Origin: Oscillospiraceae bacterium
GTDB lineage: Bacteria > Bacillota > Clostridia > Oscillospirales > Ruminococcaceae
DNA: 64,000 nucleotides
Assembly: GCA_024404875.1 (NCBI GenBank)
Contig: JAKSPK010000001.1
Span: forward strand, 1-64,000
Direction: 5' to 3'
A program made the position numbers and the translations under genes. Shown in pieces: positions 9,323-17,347 of the stretch. Positions within the stretch are counted from its first letter, which is position 1, and every line of letters starts with the position of its first letter. A model generated the notes under the pieces. It was given only the letters and a program-made list of their open reading frames with translations, had not been told where the DNA came from and ran no database searches.

Positions 9323-9874
9323 ATGCGTGTTATTACCGGTACCGCACGCGGACATAAGCTCCTCACGCCGGAGGGTCTTGATACCCGTCCGACAACCGAC
9401 AAGGTCAAGGAAGCCGTCTGCTCCGCGCTGCAATTTGATTTTCCCGGCGCAAAGGTGCTCGACCTTTTTGCCGGCAGCGGACAAATGGGCATCGAAGCCC
9501 TGAGCCGCGGTGCATCCAGTGCAGTCTTCATCGACGCTGATCCCCGCGCACTCGCCTGCATCAAACAGAATGTCAAGGCCTGCGGCTTCACCGAACGGTC
9601 AGCCGTGCTGCGCTCCGATGCAGTCAGTTATCTCCAGCGGACAACTGAGTGCTTTGATATCGCATTTCTCGATCCGCCCTACCGTCACGGCATTTTATCG
9701 CAGATTCTCCCTCTGCTCGCCGAAAAAATGCAAAAAAACGGCATAATCGTCTGTGAACATGAGCCGGAATGCAAATTATCTGAGAGAATTCTGTATTTTG
9801 ACTTGCAAAAGCAGAAAAAATATGGTAAAATAATAATTAGTATCTATCGGAATCTGTCAGAGGATGAGGCATGA
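9323..9874 (+). CDS. rsmD: 16S rRNA (guanine966-N2)-methyltransferase RsmD
   Basis: This 183-residue enzyme methylates G966 of 16S rRNA with SAM. It starts with MRVITGTARG and RPTTDKVKEA, the RsmD signature. VLDLFAGSGQMGIEAL is the SAM-binding motif I and FLDPPY is the catalytic motif IV. The length is typical. A GAAAGGA site lies 8 bases before the ATG. It is followed by coaD, the usual rsmD-coaD pair of Firmicutes. Confidence 0.95.
   Translation: MRVITGTARGHKLLTPEGLDTRPTTDKVKEAVCSALQFDFPGAKVLDLFAGSGQMGIEALSRGASSAVFIDADPRALACIKQNVKACGFTERSAVLRSDAVSYLQRTTECFDIAFLDPPYRHGILSQILPLLAEKMQKNGIIVCEHEPECKLSERILYFDLQKQKKYGKIIISIYRNLSEDEA
9803..9831 (+). promoter_or_regulatory. Internal promoter for coaD
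   Basis: TTGCAA (9803-9808), 17 bases, then TAAAAT (9826-9831) with an extended TGG before the -10. It lies in an AT-rich stretch at the 3' end of rsmD, about 75 bases before coaD, and could give coaD and the genes after it separate expression. Confidence 0.5.
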
Positions 9875-9908
9875 AACCATAGCCCTCTGCAGTGAAAGGA
9901 TATCACCC

Positions 9909-10502
9909 ATGAGTGAAAAGACACGCCGCATCGCAGTCTGTCCCGGCAGCTTCGATCCGGTCACATACGGACATCTTGATATCATCAGCAGAGCTGCAAA
10001 GCTTTTCGACAAAGTCATCGTGCTGGTCTCTGCAAATCTTGAAAAGCACCCCGTCTTTACCCTCACCGAACGCCTGCTCATGATCGAAAAGGTCACAAAG
10101 GACTTCGACAATATCGTCATTGATATTCTGGTGGATGAGCTGCTCGCGGATTATATCCGCAGAGTCGGCGCGGATGCGATCGTCAAAGGGCTGCGCGCCG
10201 TCACAGACTTTGAATATGAATTCCAGATGGCACTCGGCAACAAGAAGCTCTTTTCCGGTGCCGAGACCGTTTTCCTGACGACCTCTGCCGAGAATATGTA
10301 TCTCAGCTCAAGCATGGTCAGACAAATCGCATCGCTCGGCGGCGACATCAGCAGCTTCGTTCCCGGGGAGATCCAGAATGTGATCCTCGAACGGCTGCGC
10401 AGAACTACATCAAAATCACCCGCAGGAGGAACTGCCAGTCCGCAGGAGCTCCAGCAGGTGCAGCAATTTGCAAATGCAATCAGAAAGGAAGAATCAGAAT
10501 GA
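9909..10502 (+). CDS. coaD: Phosphopantetheine adenylyltransferase CoaD
   Basis: This 197-residue enzyme joins ATP and 4'-phosphopantetheine to dephospho-CoA, the fourth step of CoA synthesis. GSFDPVTYGHLDI is the nucleotidyltransferase T/HxGH motif and YLSSSMVRQ is the conserved C-terminal motif. Most CoaD proteins are about 160 residues; this one carries some 30 extra, Ser/Thr/Gln-rich residues at the C terminus that look unstructured. The ATG at 9909 was chosen over one at 9864 because it follows AAAGGA and begins at the conserved N terminus. It overlaps the next gene by four bases (ATGA). Confidence 0.94.
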   Translation: MSEKTRRIAVCPGSFDPVTYGHLDIISRAAKLFDKVIVLVSANLEKHPVFTLTERLLMIEKVTKDFDNIVIDILVDELLADYIRRVGADAIVKGLRAVTDFEYEFQMALGNKKLFSGAETVFLTTSAENMYLSSSMVRQIASLGGDISSFVPGEIQNVILERLRRTTSKSPAGGTASPQELQQVQQFANAIRKEESE

Positions 10503-10942
10503 GTGTATTTGATATTCTCGACGAAATGGACGATCTGCTGGATAATGCAAAAGCATTTCCGCTCGCAGCGCATAAGGTTGTCATCGACGGAGACCGTCTC
10601 CGCGAACTGGTCAATGACATCCGTCTCAATATGCCGAAAGAAATGAAGCGTGCACAGACCATTGACTATGACTGCGACCGCATTATGAAGGAAGCCCAGA
10701 CTAACGCAGAAAGCATCATTCATGGCGCAGAGGAGCGCGCAAAGGCGCTCGTCGCTGAGAATGCTATCGTCGAGGAATCCAAAAAGCGCGCACATGAGAT
10801 CCTCGCAAAGACAAAGTCCAGATGTGAGCAGACCAAGGATGCAACCTCTTCCTATGTCCTGCAGGCTCTGACCGAGACCGAAGCAAAGCTCAATGTCCTG
10901 CTGAACGATCTTCGCAAGGAAAAGAGTAATTGGGAAAAATAA
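10499..10942 (+). CDS. Coiled-coil protein following coaD (DivIVA/ATPase-subunit-like)
   Basis: This 147-residue, charged, all-helical protein has heptad-like patterns from about residue 60 to the end (EAQTNAESIIHGAEERAKAL). Such proteins are often labelled vacuolar ATPase subunit H-like or DivIVA-like because of the coiled coil; no enzymatic motif is visible. It overlaps coaD by four bases and the VanZ-like gene by 13, so the three are translationally linked. A small conserved coiled-coil protein next to coaD is common in Clostridia, from memory. The function is unknown. Confidence 0.7.
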   Translation: MSVFDILDEMDDLLDNAKAFPLAAHKVVIDGDRLRELVNDIRLNMPKEMKRAQTIDYDCDRIMKEAQTNAESIIHGAEERAKALVAENAIVEESKKRAHEILAKTKSRCEQTKDATSSYVLQALTETEAKLNVLLNDLRKEKSNWEK

Positions 10943-11478
10943 TCACCCGCCGCAGAGCACTGATTCTCTGCATTGTGCTGACGCTGCTGTGGATGTGCAT
11001 GATTTTCTTCTTCTCCGCTGCAGACAGTACGAAATCTGCGAATATGAGCGGCTCGCTGCTGCGAAAGCTGCTGTCGGGTTTCGTTCCGCACTGGCAGGAG
11101 CGTTCTGCGGATATACAGCAGCAGATCATAGATTCACTGCACACCGTTTTCCGGAAGCTCGGTCATTTTTCTGAATACGCACTGCTCGGATGTCTGCTCT
11201 CTGCAGGTGTCCGGCTTTGGCCGCAAAAAAGCCGGCTGCCGCTCCCGAAAACAGAGCTATGGCTTCCGGCGCTTTTGTCGTTTCTCTACGCCGGAACCGA
11301 TGAGCTGCATCAGGCTTTTGTGCCGGGCAGAAGCTGTGAGCTGCGCGATATGTTCATTGATCTTTCCGGAGCCTGTGTCGGCATTGCCGTACTGAGCTGC
11401 ATTCTCATGCTCCGCAGAAAACTCCGGCGGCGCCGTTCAAAACAGAATCATTACCACCAGACGGGCGACTCATGCTGA
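10930..11478 (+). CDS. VanZ-like family membrane protein
   Basis: This 182-residue protein has four predicted membrane helices and the VanZ family motifs: FRKLGHFSEYALLG in the middle, then DELHQAFVPGR and a DMFIDLSGACVG helix. VanZ relatives are linked to glycopeptide tolerance and wall physiology, but most are uncharacterised. The start is a TTG overlapping the end of the upstream coding sequence, with AAGGAAAAG just before it. The terminator stem at 11461-11490 overlaps its last codons. Confidence 0.85.
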   Translation: MGKIITRRRALILCIVLTLLWMCMIFFFSAADSTKSANMSGSLLRKLLSGFVPHWQERSADIQQQIIDSLHTVFRKLGHFSEYALLGCLLSAGVRLWPQKSRLPLPKTELWLPALLSFLYAGTDELHQAFVPGRSCELRDMFIDLSGACVGIAVLSCILMLRRKLRRRRSKQNHYHQTGDSC

Positions 11479-11490
11479 GCGTCCGTTTTT
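11461..11490 (+). terminator. Intrinsic terminator overlapping the VanZ-like stop codon
   Basis: A stem of about 10 bp (ACGGGCG pairing with CGTCCGT, plus CTC/GAG beyond one bulged base) has an ATGCT loop and five T residues. The stem includes the last codons and stop of the VanZ-like gene, so translation to the end may compete with termination. Confidence 0.75.
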
Positions 11491-11641
11491 GTCTGCCTGC
11501 GGACAAATATCGCTGTCAAACATCGCTGCAAGCCGCAAATCTCCATGCATACTGCAAAAAAGCGAATCCGGTTATCTGCTCCGCCTTCCTATTTGTATAA
11601 TATGCTGTAGGTTTACAAGAAAAATTCGTATAAAAAGAGAC

Positions 11642-11670
11642 TTGTATATTTTACCTCCATATGCTATAAT
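11642..11670 (+). promoter_or_regulatory. Promoter of cellobiose phosphorylase
   Basis: TTGTAT (11642-11647), 17 bases, TATAAT (11665-11670). It predicts a leader of about 190 bases before the coding start. The leader (11678-11867) contains an imperfect inverted repeat (TGTCA...TGACA, 11709-11731) and a CCGCC...GGCGG pairing. I recognise no known riboswitch in it. Confidence 0.65.
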
Positions 11671-11867
11671 TAAGTATACCTGTGCAGTCATGCGCAGTCA
11701 GACTACTTGTCAGATTGTATTCAGATGACACCGCCGGGCGCGTGTTCGGCAAGGCGTTTTCATGCAAGATGGCGGGAATTATGCAATCAGATTCCGTGCC
11801 AGGCTGACAGGCGAGAATGAATCAGCGGTTTCTTAAATACTATTCTGCAAAAAAAGGAGCGAAAACT

Positions 11868-14330
11868 ATGAAATCATTCGGTCACTTCGATGACGAACGC
11901 AAGGAATATGTCATCCAGTCCCCTCAGACACCTTATCCGTGGATCAATTACCTCGGTACACAGGCGTTCTTCTCTCTGATCTCCAATACCGCAGGCGGCT
12001 ACAGCTTCTATAAGGATGCTCGTCTCCGCCGCATTACGCGCTACCGCTACAACAATGTCCCGATCGACATGGGCGGCAGATATTTCTATATCAAGGAAGG
12101 CGATACTGTCTGGAATCCGGGCTGGTCGCCGGTCAAGACTGCGCTTGATTTCTATGAGTGCCGCCATGGTATGGGCTATACTGTTATCACCGGCGCAAAG
12201 AACGACCTGAAGGCTGAAGTCACTTTCTTCGTTCCGCAGAATTATGACGGTGAAGTCCAGCAGGTTGTCCTTACCAATGAGAGCGGTGCTGCAAAATCCT
12301 TCAAGCTCTTTTCTTTCGCAGAATGGTGTCTCTGGGATGCGCAGGATGACTGCACCAATTTCCAGAGAAACTTCTCCACCGGCTGTGTCGAGGTCGAGGG
12401 TTCTACGATTTATCACAGAACCGAATACCGCGACAGACGCGACCACTTCGCATTCTATACCGTCAATGATTCCATCGACGGCTACGATACCGACCGTGAT
12501 TCCTTCATCGGTCTCTATAACGGCTTCGGCGATCCGCAGGCTGTGACTGACGGCAAGGCAACCAATTCCTTTGCGGACGGCTGGTCTCCGATCGCATCCC
12601 ACTATAAGGAGATCACTCTCCAGCCGGGCGAGACCAAGACGCTCGTCTTCATCCTCGGCTATGTCGAAATGCCGGTCGATCAGAAGTTCGAGGCAGACGG
12701 CCAGACCATCAACAAGACCAAGGCTCACGCAATGATCGAGAAGTATAATTCTCCCGAAAAGGTTGCAGCCGGTCTCGCTGAGCTGAAGGACACATGGGAC
12801 AAGCTCCTCGGCATCATTAATGTTAACACCTCGGATGACAAGGTCAACCGCATGGTCAATATCTGGAATCAGTATCAGTGCATGGTCACCTTCAATCTCT
12901 CCCGCTCCGCTTCCTACTTCGAGAGCGGTATCGGCAGAGGTATGGGCTTCCGCGATTCCAACCAGGATATCCTCGGCTTCGTCCATCAGATTCCGGACAG
13001 AGCAAGAGAACGCCTCATTGATCTCGCTTCCACCCAGCTTGAGGACGGCGGATGCTATCACCAGTATCAGCCGCTCACCAAGAAGGGCAATTCCGATATC
13101 GGCGGCGATTTCTCCGATGATCCGCTGTGGATGATCCTCTCTGTCGGCGCCTACATTAAGGAAAGCGGAGACTGGGGCATCCTCGACGAAATGGTTCCTT
13201 ATGACAATGACGAGTCCAAGGCAAAGCCGATGCTCGATCACCTGACCGTTTCGTTCTATCATATCGTCAACAATCTCGGCCCGCACGGTCTGCCGCTTGC
13301 AATGCGCGCTGACTGGAACGACTGCATCAATCTCTCCTGCTTCTCCGATAAGCCGGGCGAGTCCTTCCAGACTTATACCAACCCGAAGTTCAAGGCTGAG
13401 GGCGGTTATTCCAAGATCGCAGAATCCGTCATGGTTGCTGCACTGTTCACCTATGCCGGCCCGACCTATGTCGGCATCCTGAAGCATCTCGGAAAAGATG
13501 ATGAGGCTGCAAAGGCACAGGCTGAGATCGACAAGATGAAGAAGAATGTTATGGATTCCGCATTCGACGGTGACTGGTTCATCCGTGCATACGATGCTTC
13601 CGGCGCAAAGATGGGCTCCAAGGAATGCGAGGAAGGCAAGATCTTCATCGAGCCGCAGGGCTTCGCTGTTATGTCTGAGATCGGCAAAGAAGAGGGCGCC
13701 GACATCAAGACGCTCGAATCCATCGACAAGTATCTCAACACCAAGTACGGCCTTGTACTGAACAATCCGGCATTCACCAAGTACTACATCCAGTACGGTG
13801 AAATCTCCACCTATCCGGGCGGATATAAGGAGAACGCAGGTATCTTCACGCACAACAATGCATGGATCATCTGCGCAGAGGCCTACGCAGGCAGAGGCGA
13901 CAAGGCATTTGAATACTATAGCAAGATCGCTCCGGCATTCAACGAGGAAATCTCCGATCTGCACAAAACTGAGCCGTATGTCTACGGTCAGATGATCGCC
14001 GGTAAGGACGCTTCCCGCTTCGGTGAGGGCAAGAATTCCTGGCTGACCGGTACGGCGGCATGGAATTTCGTCGCAATTTCGCAGTACATCCTCGGCATCT
14101 CCGCTGACTTCGACGGTCTGAAGATTGATCCGTCTGTTCCGAAGGCATGGGATGGCTTCACCGCGACCAGAAAGTTCCGCGGCGCAACCTATAATATCAC
14201 CGTTCAGAATCCGGATCATGTTTCCAAGGGCATCAAGTCCCTGACTGTTGACGGCAAGACTGTTGACGGCAATGTCGTTCCGGTATTCCCGGAGGGCGGC
14301 GAACATGAGGTTATCGCAGTGCTCGGCTGA
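11868..14330 (+). CDS. Cellobiose phosphorylase, glycoside hydrolase family 94
   Basis: This 820-residue cytoplasmic enzyme splits cellobiose with phosphate into glucose 1-phosphate and glucose, saving ATP during cellulose use. The length and the order of motifs fit GH94: an N-terminal beta-sandwich starting [13 protein letters not shown], an alpha/alpha barrel with [14 protein letters not shown], and ADWNDCIN, in which Asp485 fits the general acid. Near the C terminus LTGTAAWNF and the IDPSVP motif are typical. The ATG at 11868 was chosen over 11817 because AAAGGAG lies 8 bases before it and homology begins there. It is a single-gene transcript with its own promoter and terminator. Codon use is strongly biased to GGC, CAG, AAG and TTC-type codons, which suggests high expression. 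Cellobiose rather than chitobiose or cellodextrin specificity is inferred. Confidence 0.94.
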   Translation: MKSFGHFDDERKEYVIQSPQTPYPWINYLGTQAFFSLISNTAGGYSFYKDARLRRITRYRYNNVPIDMGGRYFYIKEGDTVWNPGWSPVKTALDFYECRHGMGYTVITGAKNDLKAEVTFFVPQNYDGEVQQVVLTNESGAAKSFKLFSFAEWCLWDAQDDCTNFQRNFSTGCVEVEGSTIYHRTEYRDRRDHFAFYTVNDSIDGYDTDRDSFIGLYNGFGDPQAVTDGKATNSFADGWSPIASHYKEITLQPGETKTLVFILGYVEMPVDQKFEADGQTINKTKAHAMIEKYNSPEKVAAGLAELKDTWDKLLGIINVNTSDDKVNRMVNIWNQYQCMVTFNLSRSASYFESGIGRGMGFRDSNQDILGFVHQIPDRARERLIDLASTQLEDGGCYHQYQPLTKKGNSDIGGDFSDDPLWMILSVGAYIKESGDWGILDEMVPYDNDESKAKPMLDHLTVSFYHIVNNLGPHGLPLAMRADWNDCINLSCFSDKPGESFQTYTNPKFKAEGGYSKIAESVMVAALFTYAGPTYVGILKHLGKDDEAAKAQAEIDKMKKNVMDSAFDGDWFIRAYDASGAKMGSKECEEGKIFIEPQGFAVMSEIGKEEGADIKTLESIDKYLNTKYGLVLNNPAFTKYYIQYGEISTYPGGYKENAGIFTHNNAWIICAEAYAGRGDKAFEYYSKIAPAFNEEISDLHKTEPYVYGQMIAGKDASRFGEGKNSWLTGTAAWNFVAISQYILGISADFDGLKIDPSVPKAWDGFTATRKFRGATYNITVQNPDHVSKGIKSLTVDGKTVDGNVVPVFPEGGEHEVIAVLG

Positions 14331-14374
14331 TCCTGCCGGCGCACGGTTTCCGAGAAATCTATGATTTGAAATGC

Positions 14375-14412
14375 AATATGACGGACTGTCAATCAGTCCG
14401 TCATATTTTTTA
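14375..14412 (+). terminator. Strong intrinsic terminator after cellobiose phosphorylase
   Basis: A 13-bp perfect stem (14375-14387 with 14395-14407) with a 7-base loop runs into TTTTTTA. It isolates the GH94 gene from the zinc-ribbon gene. Confidence 0.9.
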
Positions 14413-14483
14413 TTTCTGCGTATCTGCAACCGGCTCTGCGGCGTATTGCCCTAACAAAACAGCATGATTCTCCTATTTGCCCA

Positions 14484-14512
14484 TTGCTTTTTTAGGAATA
14501 ATGTGGTATAAT
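14484..14512 (+). promoter_or_regulatory. Promoter of the zinc-ribbon / LRAT gene pair
   Basis: TTGCTT (14484-14489), 17 bases, TATAAT (14507-14512), preceded by the GH94 terminator. The predicted leader before the zinc-ribbon gene is about 67 bases. Confidence 0.7.
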
Positions 14513-14586
14513 GAAAATATATATAAGCATTGAGTAATGTTTCAACAGAGAGATATCAGCGATACCGAATGAAAGAGGGAAAACCT

Positions 14587-15762
14587 ATGAAATGTGCGCA
14601 TTGCGGCAGTAACCTGCCGGAGCGATTCTCATTTTGTCCGCAGTGCGGCGTCCGTGTCAGAGATATGTCCGGAAACCCGATTCCTTCACAGGTCACGACA
14701 GATGCGAAGCCGGATTTTCCGAAAGCGGCGCCGATGCCGAAACAAAAAAAGCAAATGAATATGCCGAATCTTGTACTCTGCGGCATACTCGCTGCAAATT
14801 TGATCGGCGGAGCTGTGATCTTCAACGGTGTCCGGCAGAAAAAGGCAGCAACATCGCAAACCAGTGTTGCAGAGGAATCTGAGGCTGAAACAACAACGAC
14901 TGTTTCTGAAGCGCCCGCTAAAACGACCTCTACGGAAACAGAAGCCGTCACAACCGAACCGGAAACGACCACTGCCCCCGCAGTAACGACGAAAGCTCCG
15001 GAGGTCACGACCGCCAAAACAACAAAGACAACAACCGCGCAAACCACCAAACAAACAACTTCAAAAATAACCAAACAGACTACAACACAGACCACCGCTG
15101 CGCCAACAAAAAAAACAGAGCCGCGTACACAGCCGCCTGCTGTGCCCGATAATCAACCTGACTATCAGGAGCCTTCCGGCACGACTGCAAATGATTACTA
15201 TGCAACACTCGGCTGGAGGCCATTCTCTGTCGGAAACGGCGATGATCCCTTTATGCTCCCCGGTCTCTGGACTCGTGCCAGCAATAATGACGGAAACGCG
15301 TGCAGCGAAGACACTGCGAAGCGGGCAATGCTCGATCTTCCGATCAACTGGGGCGATGATTACGATATCTACTGCGGCACCAAAGAGGACAACAACGGTA
15401 CCGCTGACTCCACCTACCGCTATATTGTAGATGCATTCCCTGTCCCCGGCTATAGTGATCTGCAAATGCCGGCGGCTGTCGATCTTTATATCCATAACGG
15501 TACACAGGGCAATTATCTCCGCGCAATCGACTACCGCTACGGAATGCACACTGACTACACCGGGCCTTATGTCTGGACATATGACGATATTGCGAATATC
15601 TTCTATAATATTGCAAACTATGCGGATTCCCTCTACGGCGGACATGAATCCGTCAGCGATAACAATTTTGAACATTACCGATATAACGACGGTGCATTGG
15701 ACATGGGCTTTTATGAGAAAAACGGCAGAAATGTTCTCTGGATCTCCCGTGCGAATGACTGA
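14587..15762 (+). CDS. Zinc-ribbon membrane protein with Thr-rich linker
   Basis: This 391-residue protein opens with a zinc ribbon (Cys3, Cys6, Cys17, Cys20) that should sit in the cytoplasm. One membrane helix follows (about residues 58-78), then about 100 residues of Thr/Glu/Ala-rich linker, and an exported domain of about 190 residues rich in Tyr, Asp and Asn. I do not recognise the C-terminal domain. The architecture fits a surface protein or sensor that spans the wall. The ATG at 14587 follows AGAGGGA and starts directly at the ribbon; an in-frame ATG 18 bases upstream is possible but lacks a site. It lies 26 bases before the LRAT-like gene and is probably co-transcribed with it. Confidence 0.75.
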   Translation: MKCAHCGSNLPERFSFCPQCGVRVRDMSGNPIPSQVTTDAKPDFPKAAPMPKQKKQMNMPNLVLCGILAANLIGGAVIFNGVRQKKAATSQTSVAEESEAETTTTVSEAPAKTTSTETEAVTTEPETTTAPAVTTKAPEVTTAKTTKTTTAQTTKQTTSKITKQTTTQTTAAPTKKTEPRTQPPAVPDNQPDYQEPSGTTANDYYATLGWRPFSVGNGDDPFMLPGLWTRASNNDGNACSEDTAKRAMLDLPINWGDDYDIYCGTKEDNNGTADSTYRYIVDAFPVPGYSDLQMPAAVDLYIHNGTQGNYLRAIDYRYGMHTDYTGPYVWTYDDIANIFYNIANYADSLYGGHESVSDNNFEHYRYNDGALDMGFYEKNGRNVLWISRAND

Positions 15763-15788
15763 TCTCCGCCTGTGAAAGGAGACTGATT

Positions 15789-16658
15789 ATGGAATTCTGG
15801 GATGCTGTCAGCCGCGGCATGGATAGGCTCGCAAACAAGCTCGACGCGCTCTCTGAAAGTCATCAGATGCAGCACAGCGATACCGGCTTTTCTGTCATGG
15901 ATAAGGATTACTGCTGGGAAGATCTCGATTACGGCAAGGATATCACCCTTCAGCGCCATGTTGTCAATGGTGAGTGCCGGATTGTTGATCAGTATGGCCA
16001 GATCCTTGAGACCGGTACACAGGAAATGCTGGAGCAGTCTATGATCCGCAGAGCAGCCCGCTCCGAGGCTATTCGGAATGCGGCAGTATCGGTCGGAACG
16101 GATTTCTCTGCGCATCCCAGCGCAATCTCCGGTCTGCCCAGCGCTCAGCCAGTTCAGGCGCAGTATGGCGATATCATCGGTGTCGTTCGCCGCGGCGGTA
16201 CATATGTCCATTACGGCATTTATGTCAGCGATACCTGCATCGTGCATTATAATTTTCAGGCAAGCAAGACCTTCGGCGCTCCGACGATCCATGCAACGAA
16301 TCTCATAAACTTCTTGCAGAATGATCCGGAATACTTCATTCTTGATTTTCCGAAGCCCTATGAACCGCCGGTCGCGCTTGGCGGAGAGCTGAGTGCGCCG
16401 CATATCAACACCTATTCCGAGGAACTGGCAAAATCGCTCCAGCGTACCTACGGCTATCACCTCTATACGCCGGAGGAAACCGTCGCGAGAGCGCGCTCAA
16501 GACTGGGCGAAACACACTATAATCTGTTCACAAATAACTGCGAGCATTTCGCGATCTGGTGCAAGACAGGTGTCAGCGAATCTTTGCAGGTCAGCAATAT
16601 GCTCGGCTCACTGCTCAACAATCAACGCTGGCAGTTCCGCAAGCCGGTAAAATATTGA
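15789..16658 (+). CDS. LRAT-domain (NlpC/P60-like) acyltransferase or thiol hydrolase
   Basis: This 289-residue protein lacks a signal peptide and membrane helix. Residues about 125-260 form an LRAT domain, a permuted NlpC/P60 thiol fold: YGDIIGVVRRGG, then His141 in VHYGIY, His153 in IVHYN, and Cys251 in NNCEHFAIWC, the expected His-His-Cys set. Members act on lipids or other acyl/amide bonds; bacterial ones are largely uncharacterised. The N-terminal 120 residues are unassigned. A strong AAAGGAG site precedes the ATG. It lies 26 bases after the zinc-ribbon gene. The catalytic assignment is firm by motif; the substrate is unknown. Confidence 0.85.
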   Translation: MEFWDAVSRGMDRLANKLDALSESHQMQHSDTGFSVMDKDYCWEDLDYGKDITLQRHVVNGECRIVDQYGQILETGTQEMLEQSMIRRAARSEAIRNAAVSVGTDFSAHPSAISGLPSAQPVQAQYGDIIGVVRRGGTYVHYGIYVSDTCIVHYNFQASKTFGAPTIHATNLINFLQNDPEYFILDFPKPYEPPVALGGELSAPHINTYSEELAKSLQRTYGYHLYTPEETVARARSRLGETHYNLFTNNCEHFAIWCKTGVSESLQVSNMLGSLLNNQRWQFRKPVKY

Positions 16659-16687
16659 TGCATCACACACAGATCCAATATAGATCA

Positions 16688-16721
16688 ACAGCCCGGCCGT
16701 TTGCGGAAACGGTCGGGCTGT
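16688..16721. other. 15-bp hairpin between the LRAT and metallopeptidase genes
   Basis: Arms at 16688-16702 and 16707-16721 pair over 15 bases with one G-U and a GCGG loop. There is no T run beyond TGTAAGATTT, so it may be a weak terminator, an attenuator or an mRNA-stability element. Confidence 0.45.
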
Positions 16722-16771
16722 GTAAGATTTGATAACCAGGCAACCGGAGCGGCACAGCCGCCGGAGGTATT

Positions 16772-17347
16772 ATGCATATTAATGAAATATCCGCGGAAAT
16801 CAGCATTGTACGCAGCGCAAGGCGTACCCTTGCTGCCGAGATCCGGCCGGATGGTTCCGTTCTCGTCCGCGCACCGCTCAAAATGTCCGAAGCGCAGATC
16901 AAACGCTTTCTCACAGAAAAAGCCCCGCTGATCGAAAAGCATCTGCAAAAACAGCTCCGACGCAAAGCAGAGGCCGATGCACTGCCGCCCTTTTCGCAGG
17001 AAGAGATCTGCGCAATGGCCGAACAGGCGCTGAAGATCATACCGGAGCGTGTGAAATACTACGCGCCGCGCGTCGGCGTGACCTACGGGCGCATCACGAT
17101 CCGCAACCAGAAAAGCCGTTGGGGAAGCTGCTCTTCCGTCGGCAATCTCAATTTCAACTGCCTGCTCATGATGACACCGCCAGAGGTTCTGGACAGCGTG
17201 ATTGTACACGAGCTCTGCCACCGGCTCCAGCCAAATCATTCGGCAGCATTTTATGCGGAGGTCTACCGCGTTTTTCCGGATTACGACCGATGCGACAAAT
17301 GGCTCAAGGAGCACGGTCCTGCGCTTATCCGCCGGATGACGGGCTGA
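16772..17347 (+). CDS. YgjP-like zinc metallopeptidase (M48/SprT-like)
   Basis: This 191-residue protein matches the YgjP family. Its motifs are SRWGSCSS.GNLNFN, VLDSVIVHELCH with the HExxH zinc site, then LQPNHSAAFY, whose His is a probable further ligand, and a C-terminal WLKEHG. Family members are small predicted metal-dependent hydrolases with no settled substrate. GGAGG lies 5 bases before the ATG. The gene converges on the serine recombinase, and the two coding regions overlap by 23 bases at 17325-17347. Confidence 0.87.
   Translation: MHINEISAEISIVRSARRTLAAEIRPDGSVLVRAPLKMSEAQIKRFLTEKAPLIEKHLQKQLRRKAEADALPPFSQEEICAMAEQALKIIPERVKYYAPRVGVTYGRITIRNQKSRWGSCSSVGNLNFNCLLMMTPPEVLDSVIVHELCHRLQPNHSAAFYAEVYRVFPDYDRCDKWLKEHGPALIRRMTG

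Noticed and set aside
11874..14429. Very long open frame antisense to cellobiose phosphorylase
   Set aside because: It mirrors the codon bias of the real gene, has no ribosome-binding site and no recognisable domain.
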